From Phialocephala subalpina (Eukaryota > Ascomycota > Leotiomycetes > Helotiales > Mollisiaceae), in assembly GCA_900073065.1 (NCBI GenBank), contig FJOG01000008.1:2158-66157 (forward strand): a stretch of 64,000 nt of DNA, given 5' to 3'. This document shows positions 43,178 to 54,463 of the stretch, in pieces. Position 1 is the first letter of the stretch. The number at the start of each line of letters is the position of its first letter. The notes beneath the pieces are model-generated. The model saw only the letters and a list, made by a program, of their open reading frames with translations, had not been told where the DNA came from and did not search any database. Made by a program: the position numbers and the translations under genes.

Positions 43178-46100
43178 TTAGAACATGAAATATCTAGCCT
43201 CTTTCGCAGCGCAAAGAATCGGCGCAAACTCGTCCCGTATCTCAAATTCGTCATCTCTTGGCTCATTCAGCAGTCGACCAAGAAAACACGGGTACGGAGA
43301 CGGCTTCCAAACGCCCAAAATCCACCTTGGAATGTCCCATCCATCTACAATATAACCCTTTGTTCCTACCTCTCCAGAATGATTCTCAACCCACACTTTG
43401 TCGTCGATTAACCAGTTCAGATGCTCCAAATCCAGCCATGTCCCGAATCGAGAGCTTAAAAGTTGCGGGATTTTGACATCTAGCATCATTTTGGGCCATG
43501 TCTTCATTGAATCCGAAAGTGGAATCTGTTTTGCTACTAGTTTCAGGAACACTTTCGTGATCATGCCACGTGCTTGTATAATTGGTGCTGTGATTTGGGC
43601 ACCTGCATCAAAGAGCATTTTTGCTACAGGAAAATTCGGACAGTGTAGAGCTGTCATCAATGGTTGCATTGAGTTGTAACTCAGCTCTTCAGCCTTTGCT
43701 AGGATTGGAGAAGGCATGTCAATGTCTCCTCCAGCTTCCAGCAGCGAGGCTATAATTGCCTTGATAATTGCCATCTCTGGACTGGTATATGGCGTGTTGA
43801 TTTTCACAATTAAGGCTTGAAAAGCCATCGTCATGTCGGCGTTAGGAAGCGAGTCGTCGATGCGACCAAAATGGAGTCGGGTCTTGCCTTCAGCAACCAT
43901 GCCCTTCACGGCGTCCAGGTCGCGTGAATAACAAACGTGCCATACGATGGGTCGCCAGCATGTGTTCGATGATACATATTTAATGGCAGCTCCGGTTTCC
44001 AACATGATCTTTCTCCTCAAATCCCAATCGGTTTTCCAACATATATTCTTAGCCAACATCCTGTTGCCTTCGAGGGTTCGGAACCATTTGAGGCCAAGTT
44101 CTTTGCCATATTTGCTCACATACGGCATTGTAGCATTCTCGATGACCGCTTGGAGGGTCCTCGCATACGGACTCTCTGAGCCATCGTCGAACTCCAAGTA
44201 GTGATCCTTGGGTACTGATAAGTAATATGATCTGTGTAACATAGAGGCAATCATTCTGATTGGATCTTCTCCTGTTATGAGGAGTCCAACAACCTCAGTA
44301 TTGCAGGCACGAATTGCGCACTCGCAAGCTGTCCAGTTGTACGCCAATGGTCTGATCCTTCGACTAGGATCGCCTCCTCGATCGAGAAGCATTTGCACGA
44401 TATGCGGCGAAGAAAACGTTGCAGCGTAATGAAGTGGGGAACATGCTAGAAGATTTTGTGACATCGGAGGATTATCCATTTGCCATATAGCTTTGCTGGA
44501 CCGAATGAGAAGAGTGCGGTTTTGAAATGTCCATTTCCTGTCGTCTCGAAGAGTGTTGACTCTCAAGTCTTCAGCGGTGAGGTGCCGTATCAAGGATGCG
44601 TTGCCATAGATGACTGCGAGCTCTGCGACACCGCAGAGGAGTGGAAAGAGTCTGTGAGGTAGCTGCTCCCGCTCGGGGTCAGGAGAGACTGGTCTGGCAG
44701 CTTTGCAGATCTGCGTGTCACTTGTAACTATGCATGACCTATCCTTAGTCAATGTTCTCTATTTAGATAGCCTGAGGGAAGGGGTTCTGTGGCTTGTACT
44801 TCTGAGTTGCCGTGTATGAGACTGTGAATCTAGGATTTTCGCAGCTTAAGTTCGTGCTCACTTACCAGCAAGCCCCGTGATCTTCAATGGACGAAAACAG
44901 CCCAGCGGCTGCTCAATGATAGCTAGTGTCGCACAAATATCATAAGTCCAGTAATAAATGCATTGCAGCTTCTCTAAGTCACTGGCGTTAGATAACTCAG
45001 GATATAGGACCGACGCATTGGCGAACAATGAGCTGGCCATTAGTTGATCCGACCTATCTTCGCATAAGAACAGGGTAGCAGAAGACTGGGCAAGGAGGAG
45101 AATCTCCGAAGGCGCAGAAATGAACTCAAGACAACGCCGATTGTCGCATGATGCTAGAATACTTCTGACGGTTTCTTTGCTGCAGGACATAATAGTAAAG
45201 AGTAATATCATGCCATGCAGAAAAGAGTGGTCTCCTGGAACCCCCTCGATCGTCTGGCAAAAGAGAATCCCTCGAATTACGGCAGACAGTTCGTCCAGGT
45301 CTTCTGTAGATAATGAGAGCTCAATTGTACCCAATCGGATTCTGTCAATACCATTACCCAAAGATTTGAGACAATCAGCAGTCTCAGGCTTCAAGTACGG
45401 CCAACTGTTCAATTTATCATTCTCGTTACCACCGGGAAGTCCTCGTCCCTTAATAATGTCGAAGTCGATCCTCGAGTTGGTTAGCTCCGAGCCTTCTTGG
45501 TTCTGCACGACGATCCTGGCTTGAGAGATATTCTTCTTAGAAACCAGGACCACAATCATGCATTCTTCGGGATGCACTTCATGATTATACGTGAATGTAC
45601 CAAAAGTCTGGATCAAGCTTTCCTCAGTATGAGCATCCCAGTAAACGGACCCTACAGTGGCAACATTTGGCCAAAGTTGCATAGTCTGACCAGGTTCCGT
45701 CCATATGCGCAGATCTGCTTGTCGGACTGCCTCCATGTTGGGGAGAGCGATTCCTCTGGCTTCAATGGAATGCAGTTGAGATCGAAGCATGCCAGCCAAG
45801 TGCTGGAATACTACATATTCTTTTGTGGGATCCCAGAGTCTGATTGAAGGGTGTCGGGGAAGTATATCGAGCAGTATTGATGAAGCCTTGAGGAGATCTG
45901 CGTAGAGCTGGATTGCTATGGTGGCGCCTGTTTGTGCTTTGGACAACCGATTCTGAGATGACATCAACCACCACCTTCCGGCACGTACCCACTCGTCGAA
46001 GCCGTATGAGAACCATCTCCGACCCTCTCTTTCGACCTCAATAACGAATAACTCTGTCAAAGGACACTGAAAAGACAGGGCTGAAGCATCTGAAGGTTGG

Positions 46101-46683
46101 TGGGTGAGTAGTGCCATCATCCCGTTCAGCCTTTCAATATCCTTGATGATCTTATGGTCCATAGTCTCCACTCGCTGCAATGAAGAGCTAATTATCTGTC
46201 AGCTCTCTAATGACGGCGACAAGAGGATTGGAAGTCAATATACCATCCAGCTGAGGCAAGGATCAAATTAAGCTTGCCATTCTGACATTGCAATTTTGCT
46301 CGAAGTGCGTCAATTTTGGGCATCTCCAAAGCGAACTTAGTCTTATCAAAGGCAGATTTGATTCTAGCTAGGGTTCCAGCCTTGCGATCAGTGAAATCAA
46401 ATGCTCTTGCGGTCTTCTCCAAGTCACCGAGAAGGTCTGTCGTCTCTTGCAGGACCAAATTGACCAACTTGACCTTTTCCTGGCCACTACGAGCCAAGAT
46501 TGTGTCCTTGTCATTGACCTCTATAACCAGGAGGTCAATAGATGTCTTCAAGGCTGCCACCTCATTCTGAAGGCTTGAAAGCTCTCTTGTTGCGTGTCGA
46601 GCTACTTGAATGATATCTTTGTAAATTCGGCCAGCAAACTCCCCTGCGGCGATGAAATCGCCGACGCTGAAGCCGAAACTCAT
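43178..46683 (-). CDS. Fungal head-domain ankyrin-repeat protein
   Basis: Three exons: 46244-46683, 44866-46187 and 43178-44727, 1103 residues. The N-terminus MSFGFSVGDFIAAGEFAGRIYKD is the fungal NLR-type head domain, like the one at 18721. A long helical region follows with IEVEREGRRWFSYGFDEWVRAGRWW (near residue 195), a block typical of fungal ankyrin proteins of this architecture. Exon 3 carries ankyrin-like units (SPLHYAATFSSPHIVQMLLDRGGD; PLMTALHCPNFPVAKMLFDAGAQ) separated by diverged spacers. No NACHT P-loop is visible. Introns are 56 and 138 bp with matching phases, although the second acceptor (CATAG at 44728) is only the best of several. Likely a cytosolic sensor or scaffold; specific role unknown. 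Confidence 0.78.
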
Positions 46684-46791
46684 ATTCGTCGCAATTCGAA
46701 GGAATGGAGATAGATAACGGTGAAGGGTGAAAGTCGGATTTGTTTCAGCATTTCAGGCAGCCTACCATCGCTTAGCGATACCAATAGATGA

Positions 46792-48087
46792 TTGCGAGGT
46801 GGATGCGAAGGGCGCACTATAGCGGCCAAAAGCGACGTTTTAAATGCCACGAACGCCGACGGCTCAAAGAAGTACCTTAACTTCACCCTCAGCATAACCT
46901 CCTTCCCCACGAAGATCCTGTTCAACACCACGGGCAAGCTCAGTGCCAAGCCGCGAGCCATCGGTGTTGAGTGCCTGTTCGGCCAGAGCATGTATGCCGC
47001 AGATCCTCGCTACAACGCCAGCAACCCAGGAAAGAAGATGCAAGCATTCGCCAGGAACAAAGTCATCGTCGCCAGTGGTACATTCAATACACCACAACTC
47101 CTAAAACTCAGCGGCATCAGACCAAAAGCAGAACTCACAAAGTTCAATATCTCCGTCCTCGTCGACCCCAGGTGTGGGAAACCAGAGTAGGTCAAATTTC
47201 GCATTTCCTTTGAAGAGACATTCAGAGCCGAGCTTTTCGAGAGCACTGCGGACTCACCTCCTCTCGGCTCCTCGACTCCGCAAGCCACACTTCAATTCGC
47301 ATACTGATTCATCTATAGTGCAAGACAACACCAAATTCGGATCCATTGCCCAAGCCGCCACAGACTTCGGCGACATTTCCCAAGTCTGCACATACGGGGC
47401 ATCAGGCGACCCCTGCCTCGCGGCCTGGCACCAAGGCAAAGGACCCTACACCGACGGCCCACTCGATTCCCTAATGTACAAAACCTCCAACGCAGCCATG
47501 AACGAACGCGGCATCTTCTTTGGTATCCCAGGCGCGAACCCATTCCGTGGCTACTACCCCTCCGACACAGTCAACACGATCTACAACGACCCACCCAGCA
47601 CCTTCGACTGGTCCATGATCAAATCCATCCCACTGGCCGTCTCGGCCCCTGAATCTCGTCACTTCGAACCCCCGCGATGTTCCCGACGTCAAATTCCGCT
47701 TCTTTGAAGACGCAGACGCAGATAAAGACATCTCCGCCATCGCCGAAGCCGTCAAATTCAGACGCAAAATCTTCAACAATCTACCGAAAGAAATGCAGCC
47801 GTGGAAAGAAGTGCTTCCTTGTGACGGCACCACGACCTGTGATATGAAGACGGTGATTAAGGAGCAGGCGTGGAGTCATCACGCTACGAGCTCTGCACAG
47901 ATTGGAGCGGATAATGATCCGATGGCTGTACTTGATGGTAAGTTTAAGGTGCGCGGAGTGAGTGGGTTTGAGGGTTGTGGATGCGAGTGCGTTTCCGAGG
48001 ACACCGGGTGGTTTTCCTGTTATTCCGACGTTCATGTTGGGGATGAAGGCTAGTGAGAGTATATTAAAGTGGGTGATGGAGGCTTAG
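46792..48087 (+). pseudogene. Decayed GMC oxidoreductase (glucose/choline oxidase-like), 5' truncated
   Basis: The fragment starts mid-protein at RTIAAKSDVLNATNADGSKKY and lacks the N-terminal FAD-binding GxGxxG region. Recognisable blocks are VIVASGTFNTPQLLKLSGI (second GMC signature), FFEDADADKD, EQAWSHHATSSAQIG (catalytic His region) and, in another frame, DASAFPRTPGGFPVIPTFMLGMKASESI at the C-terminus. Frame changes are needed near 47172, 47665 and 47968 (an extra T before GAGGGTTGTGG). With a missing start and three shifts it cannot be expressed intact. It sits tail-to-tail against the UstYa-like gene and head-to-head with the ankyrin gene, whose start (46683) may mark the truncation point. 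Confidence 0.82.
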
Positions 48088-48239
48088 ATGTGAGCGCCAC
48101 ATCCGGGTGAGGGGCTTTAAGTCTGGGCCCTCTGTCATCTGGTTGGAGTAGGAGATTTCCCCTTGTTCTTCCCTTCCAAAAGTCACCTGGACATACATCT
48201 TCACTTCTCAAGCAGTATATATGACAAATGCACATACAT

Positions 48240-49425
48240 TCAGGCTTTCCTTTCTCCCTCCCCGCCCCCCTTCTTATCTTCCTTTGCTTTCTCCTCCTTC
48301 TCTTTCTGCGCTTTCATCTCGTGCTCATGCTTTAATAACTCTTTGATCCCTTCACTCGGCGGTATCTGCCTCACCCCCTCCGGCTTTTTCATCTATTTGA
48401 CAACTTCATCAGCAATCCAAATCACGTCAATCTCGTCTGCAGTGGGGTTCTACTCACCACAACCCATTTATCAATATCCACGCCCTCCCTCTTCCTCCAC
48501 TCCACCAACGCATCAAAATCCCTACACTGATGATTGATATTAAAATCCGGAAACGGATACCCCTGAGTCTCCATCCAATTCAAGGTATAGAGGTCGGTGT
48601 TACTAGTACACATCAAATTCTGCGCCAACACATCCACACAATGATTCAAATGCACAAACCAGAGATCCGGATGACGTATTGTATCCGTCGAATAATTGTA
48701 ATACTCAGGGTAGATTAGTTTAAGAAGTTGGTTTAGGCAATGCATTTGATGAAAAACGTCAACTTGCGCCATATAGGCATCCCCTCCTAATCCCCAATAC
48801 CCGTCATCAAATTTGGCGACGATTCCGGGGTCTTTCCCTAGTTTTAAGACGTCTTCTCGCGAAATTGGGATGGTGCGAAGGAGTTCTAGGTCATCCCACC
48901 AGGCGTCCGTCTCGGGGTTTGGGTGTTGGCAGGCGTAATGTGGGGAGGGGCCCGGGTAAAGGGCTGCATTCATGAGCTTGACCGAGGTTTTGATGTCTAG
49001 GCGGTCGAGTATGGGCGCTGGAGGCAGGAGTGAGTGAGGGAAGGGAGATTTGGAGGAGATTGGGACGGGGTAGAGGGAAGGGGGAGAGGGACGAACAGTA
49101 GAACGAGGTTGCTTTCAAGAGGGCGTTTCGGCCGTGTGGAGCGTTGAGAAACCATGTTAGGAAGAGTGTTATCGAGGTAATGAAGAAGATTGCGTTCAGG
49201 ATGGGGAGGAGGATGAAGTGCTGCTGATATTTTCGTGGGATAGATTCATGTTTTGCGGTAGGGTGGTAAGGTTGTTGCAGAGATTCTGAGAATGAGTTGT
49301 CTTGATGGAGGGGTTTTGATTCTTGGTCATCAAGAGCTTGGTATTTTTGAGATTTTGAGAACCATATCTTGGAAACTCTTAGGCGTAAAGATGGTTTAGA
49401 GAGAGACCGAGAGGAGGAGAGACAT
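48240..49425 (-). CDS. UstYa-family (DUF3328) oxidase-like membrane protein
   Basis: Exons 48240-48392, 48458-49017 and 49097-49367 fit by phase. The start is uncertain: ATG 49425 spliced through a 40-bp intron (MSLLLS) gives about 333 residues, but the frame is also open upstream to about 49487 without an ATG. A single membrane segment (FILLPILNAIFFITSITLFLTWFL) is followed by FYSPILDRLDI and the two diagnostic HxxHC motifs (DVFHQMHCLNQL and VHLNHCVDVL), with YWGLGGDAYMAQ before the first. The tail (KPEGVRQIPPSEGIKELL) is Lys/Glu-rich. UstYa-type proteins act in the secretory pathway and perform oxidative cyclisation or other modification in dikaritin and other toxin pathways. A repeat peptide gene lies divergently 1.2 kb away. 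Confidence 0.85.
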
Positions 49426-49487
49426 TGAGATGTTGGTCTACTGCACGAAGTCGCGGTCACGTTGATGGAGCTCCAGATGAAAAGCAA

Positions 49488-50624
49488 GTAGGAGATGACC
49501 TTCGGCGTCTCGCAGTCACCACCCTATCATTTCCTTAAAAGATCAACAAATGTGGAACATCTTGCGAGGAAGGGTGCGAGTCCTTCGACATGTAGACCTT
49601 CCATTTTAGTCTTGGTCGGGGAAGAGTAGTCTGTCACGAGCAACACTACGCGAAAAGGGGGAATAAAATTGAGCATCAATAAGTATAGCGTGAGGGAACC
49701 GAGACCGGAGGAGTTGTAGTCGGTTCGCGATATCATGCTGGAGGGGCAGGTGCAGACCAGATAATGGATGATCGGCAGTTGGAATTAATCCGAACCAAAA
49801 ATCGTACCTGCCTCGGAATGCAAATATATGCAGGTTTGCTGCACGAGTGCTGATTGACAGCCGGAAGCTTCGGTTTGAATAAGTTTTGATCGCACCTTCT
49901 GATTTGAGAATGATAAATGTCAGAAGGATACAAGTGAAAGGTGCATGAGGTGGGGTAATGGAGACACTGTAGGTTCCTCATTCTTGACCAACGCTAGAAA
50001 TTGTCCAAGGAGATGATATGTTACAGAGAGAAAAAGTCGAATTGCGGTGTAAAAGGGTAATTTAGGGGAGAGGGTAGCTACTTCATGCTGAATCACCGTA
50101 TCGCGAAGTTTTATTCGAACTTTGGTGGGGTCATCCGTCGATCATTCCCGATGGCGTGGGCAATCAAGCTTTCAGCCACCCGCCTGGGCGACTTGTACGC
50201 TAGTTTCTGCGTGACGCCAAAGACAATGGCGTATCATTCGTCCGCTCGGTATAAAGCGCCGTTCAAAAATCCACACCACCGCTTTCGTAGGGAGAGATCT
50301 TCAAGTTAATCGCCGGCATCTGCATCCTTCTCCCGATGGCAACCCATCAACATGACTTCTTCAAGGTTTGGGCGCTTTCGAGGCCAGACTTGTGATACAC
50401 TAGACGATTTTGATGACATTCGGGTGCAGATTCGTCATATAGCTTCGTATAGCAGGCGGAAGAGGCCCTCAATAGAAAAGAGAGCGACAAATTCGAGCTC
50501 CATTCAAAGCGTATAAGTCATTACCACACCATATATTTTAACCGGAAGCCATCTTCAATTCGCCATTAACTCCTCAGATAGCACCTGATACCAATCGTCC
50601 ACCATTCTTCCTAACATCAATATC
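49488..50624. promoter_or_regulatory. Divergent intergenic region between the UstYa-like gene and the repeat-peptide gene
   Basis: About 1.1 kb with no convincing gene. A TATA-like tcggtataaag lies near 50247. Being flanked by two outward-facing genes, it probably holds both promoters, which would allow co-regulation; no regulator-binding site was identified. Confidence 0.4.
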
Positions 50625-50945
50625 ATGAAGTTCCAAATCCAAATTTTGGGTCTCCTTGCAGCCCTTCCATGCATCCTATCCGCCCCGGCAGCTGCACCAG
50701 AAGGTAAGTCTTCTTCTGTCGAAATAAGCAAGAGCATCACTGACAACTGTAGCCAACGTTGCGCGTGCACCGGAAGGTGATGATACCTTATATGAACCAC
50801 TCGACTATGTCTACGTAAGACCTCAGCCATCTTTCAGTCGCACACTTTCGTGCCGTCAAGGAACGTACCTGAAGACGACAATACTTTGTACGAGCCATTA
50901 GATTATGTCTATGAAGGCAAAACATCGAATGTCAAGCGCGAGTAA
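50625..50945 (+). CDS. Small secreted repeat peptide, candidate dikaritin-type RiPP precursor
   Basis: ATG at 50625 opens a signal peptide (MKFQIQILGLLAALPCILSAP) followed by an APE stretch. An intron at 50704-50752 (GTAAGT, branch CTGAC, TAG) leads to a first repeat ending TLYEPLDYVY at 50814. A second copy, again TLYEPLDYVY, continues to EGKTSNVKRE and stops at 50943-50945. To read both, 23 bases (50815-50837, GTAAGA to TTTCAG) must be skipped, an unusually short intron or else a frameshift; unspliced, the first frame stops after 20 or so unrelated codons. Repeats are preceded by single Arg residues, and a KR pair (KEX2 site) occurs only near the end. The pattern (signal peptide, Tyr-rich repeats, nearby UstYa homologue) fits dikaritin precursors. 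About 80 residues in all. Confidence 0.68.
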
Positions 50946-52082
50946 GGATATTCTCTTGGCAAGGCGGGTCAAGCGAGGGGGTGAAATAGGGGCTCGCTTA
51001 GGAGAACTGCAATGCATGAACATCGAGACGAAGAACTTTGCTATGGTATTTTTCCGGGATTTCTAGTGCTCGTTTTGCGTAGTCTTGAGTTGCGAATCGT
51101 TGCTGCGCACCTTCTCTTGCTCAATCCTGCTTTGCATCTAAACACAAAGGCAAGTGTGCTGTTCAGCAAATCGATCCCCAAGCTCAACGGGTACTCAAGG
51201 ACACGGGCTAGGTTACGATACTACATATAACACTCTGACAAGAAGATCAGTCATTGGTTGTCTTTCCTTTGAAACTCTGCGCCGAGAAAGTCCGGGCGAG
51301 GCTAGGGAGCAACGTGATGTCTACCAAAGCGGAATGCTTAGAGGCTCCGCCCCGCTCCGCCCATCTTTCCGTGTCATATGCATTAAAAGTCTCATTCAAC
51401 AGAAGACTTGCAATATCTTAGTTGCGCATCGAGCTGAGAACCTCTACTATTTGGCAAGGCTGAGGCGAGGCTAAAGCTGGCAAGAACCCGGTTTCGTTGG
51501 CCTCACGTGATCGGACCCTCCCGCTCCATGACGCCGGGACGCCCATGATCTAGTGATGACTGGTATATGTCACCCGAAAGAAATTTCGAACACCTTACAA
51601 AATCTGACACAACTTCCCAACTCGACAAGCTTTCTAATTGAGACAAAACTCCCCAAGGCGTTTCTCAACCAATATTTCTCTAGTAAGTGTAGCCCAGCAC
51701 TCTTTTCTACGGTAATTTCGGCGTTTTAGTTATTGCTTATCCTTACGATTCATCTGGAGATTGTCTGGGGACCGCTCAATCCACTCCTGCAGGGTTACAC
51801 GATATGCTTCATTGAGAGATGTGGCTGAGTCTCGTGATACAAGGCAGCCAGTGGCTGAGGTGCAGCATGCAGGCCACATTGAGGCTCACGTTACACGATC
51901 GTGTTTGTTTCTCCAGCCTTGTCTCACAATTTCGCCGTAGGCAACAACTTCATTATTCCTTTACATGTTCAACTTATTATTGGCAACTTCTACATGTATA
52001 CGATTGCTTACTCCTCGGACTCGAAGTAACAAAGCCCCACTTGCCTACTTTTAGACTTATTTCGGTCCCTCTCTGTGACAGA
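50946..52082. other. Intergenic, nothing recognised
   Basis: No further precursor-like repeat, tailoring enzyme, RNA gene or transposon was recognised between the repeat peptide and the next BTB gene. Confidence 0.45.
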
Positions 52083-53542
52083 ATGGCTTTCTTCAGCTCC
52101 GGCTCCAACCTTCCAGTCATCACTCCATCGGCAGCTGAGAAAGCAAGCAATTCCTCTCCGAATCCCATCGCGCCAGAAAGCCATATGGCAGAGGCTCTAT
52201 CCTCGTGAGTCCAAACCCTAATCTCATGTTTTGTATATGCTAACTTGAACTTCAAAGCATTTTTGCCAGTGGCAAGTACTCTGTATGTGAGATGCCATTG
52301 ATTAATAACCCCCTTTCTGATTTGAAGTAGGATCTTGTTGTCAAGTGTAAAGGTCAACAATGGCAAGTGCACAAAGCTGTTGTGTGCATGCTATCGAAGC
52401 CTATTGGTGCAGCTTTTGATCGGGGTTTCATGGTGAGTGGAAAGCTCTACTGCGAGGAATCTGTGAGCTATTCTGACGGGACTAAGGAAGCTAGCACGGG
52501 TGAGATTGACTTAGAAGATGACGATCCCAGAATCGTTCAGTTGATGTTGGAATACATGTACAAAGGCAACTTGAACATTCAAATACCAATTGCAAGGATG
52601 TCGCCTCCCGCCCATACTGTGGAAGGAAACGCCTCTCAATACGGGTTTCCGCCGGCACAACAATCGACGGTACTTCAACCACTTTCTGGAACCACTACCT
52701 TCCCAAACTTGATGGCATACCAGATGAGGATCAATAACCCTTCGAATATATATTCAAACCCTAGTTCCATGACATCGGTATACCAGCCTTACAGTTATAT
52801 GGCGTACCCGCCACCTTACACTTCTGCATCAACGATGATGATGTACCCGACGCCTGTCAACGCTATTTCGAGTTCACACACGGGTTCTGCGACTGTGGGA
52901 CTTGTACAGCCGAATGCCGCAAATAACGCTCTCGGCTCACCCTCGAATCCAATCGTTGTAGGCAACACCAGCTTGAATGACATATCCAATGGAAATGTTC
53001 GTCTTGGACCAGCCTCCTCCCCTGCCGCACAGCCTTCTACGGATGACTTGTCTAGAGGTCTGATTACGGCCGCAGAGGTGTACATTTTAGCGGACAAATA
53101 TGATGTTCAAGGCCTGAAAGTGCTTGCGTGCGACAAGTACAAGGCCCTATGTGAATACTACTGGAACAATGAGCACTTTATCGAAAGTTTAAGCATAATC
53201 TTCGATAACACACCAGATACCAACGAGACAGACATACTTCGAGTAGTTACACTCGATACAGCCTCCCTACATACGAAAGAGCTGCTTAGAAAGGAGACCT
53301 TCCAGGAGCTATGCCAATGTCGTGGGGACATTGCAACTGCAGTTCTTATGGCATCTGTCGAGATACCGTCTTCGCCGAGCAACAATAATGGAAGGAGTTT
53401 CTCGAGTGGAGATGGAGCGATGGGATCTGGGTCGGTAACTCACTTCTTCTGCCCCGTGGATGCTTCCCACAACTTTCAGATCTGGGCAATGCCAGACCAG
53501 TATTACTGTCATCAATGCGGGGTTATTCGAAGGTTGAATTGA
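52083..53542 (+). CDS. BTB/POZ protein with a long internal insertion and C-terminal zinc ribbon (distal paralogue)
   Basis: Four exons: 52083-52204, 52258-52282 (25 bases), 52331-52432 and 52487-53542, 434 residues. The BTB core reads IFASGKYSDLVVKCKGQQWQVHKAVV, then EASTGEIDLEDDDPRIVQLMLEYMYKG (to about residue 110). A low-complexity Ser/Pro/Tyr/Asn/Met insertion follows (about 112-270) before the fold resumes at AAEVYILADKYDVQGLK. The C-terminus has FFCPVDASH and YYCHQCGVI, a Cys-based ribbon resembling that of the member at 36359. The last intron is 54 bases with no stop, so an intron-retained form with 18 more residues is possible. It is a paralogue of the 33.7-39.4 kb array. Confidence 0.87.
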
Positions 53543-53953
53543 AAGTGATGGAATGAAGGTTCGAACCGTTCGGGAGTCGGAAAATTGTATAACGGTTGAA
53601 ATTATTTTTCGTTCCATTCCCTTCGGAATGTTGGGTCTTATCTAAGACTACAAGCACTCTGGACCCAGACACTCTCTAAATTGACAGACCTTTCTCTTTG
53701 ACGTAATAAAGGAAACTGAATAACTTCACGCGGCTGGTTTCAGCAATCGGTACAGTACAATGCGCCAATCAACTGAAATCCCAATGGCCAGAAGTTCAGG
53801 CCTCTTCTTGGCTCTATTATTTGTTGCGATTCGCGCTCTTTCCCCAGAATTGCGCGCATCAAAAGTCGACGGCCTGCGCTCCAAAGTTCCCCCAGCTCGT
53901 CTAGTATCCGCCCAATCCCAAGCTCTACGACAACGAATACCATTTCTCCAAAC
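53543..53953. other. Intergenic, nothing firm
   Basis: 3' flank of the BTB gene. Overlapping open frames on both strands (53740-54068) show no domain. Confidence 0.35.
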
Positions 53954-54304
53954 ATGCCTAGCTTATCGACTTCTCATACCATATCAAGTTCCACTACAAG
54001 GAGTATTAATTATCAAATCACCTCTCTTTCTTCCGGGTTCAGCACACTATCGAGCGTTACGAGAGTGAGCACAATACCTCGAAGTATACAAGTCTCTACT
54101 TCCAGCGCATCAACGGCTTATATTAGTACAAGCACAGCCAACTTAAATACACCTATATCGTCGAGTTTCCATACACCATCGAGCCCTTCGGGAAAGAGTA
54201 CAACATCTCAAAATACGCTTCTTTCGTCGGCTTCCTCCACAGTAACAGCAAATCTCACATGGAAATTTTCTCGTGGCATTTTCCATTTCCGTCTCTGCAC
54301 TTGA
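53954..54304 (+). pseudogene. Possible fragment of a Ser/Thr-rich surface protein
   Basis: A 116-codon open frame is strongly Ser/Thr-rich, as in fungal mucin-like or GPI-anchored wall proteins. No signal peptide in frame, no domain and no splice partners were found. It ends just before a repeat-element region. Similar composition recurs at 63278-63871. Could be chance. Confidence 0.25.
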
Positions 54305-54463
54305 GCTGCTGCTGCTTTAGCCTGAGCTATGGGTGATCAAGCTTGAGCCGAGGGTGAGCCTTCCTAAGCACGGCCTGAGCACATGCTAATTAAGTCTAAG
54401 CATACATCAAAGAGCTATTTTAGTATCCACTGGGGCTCATTTTGACTCCCTTGAGGCCCAGTT

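Noticed and set aside
50085..50309. Extra small gene between the UstYa-like gene and the repeat peptide
   Set aside because: No signal peptide, repeats or domain; probably promoter sequence.
51819..52208. 129-codon plus-strand frame before the distal BTB gene
   Set aside because: It is the frame of BTB exon 1 extended upstream through leader sequence; the conserved protein starts at 52083.
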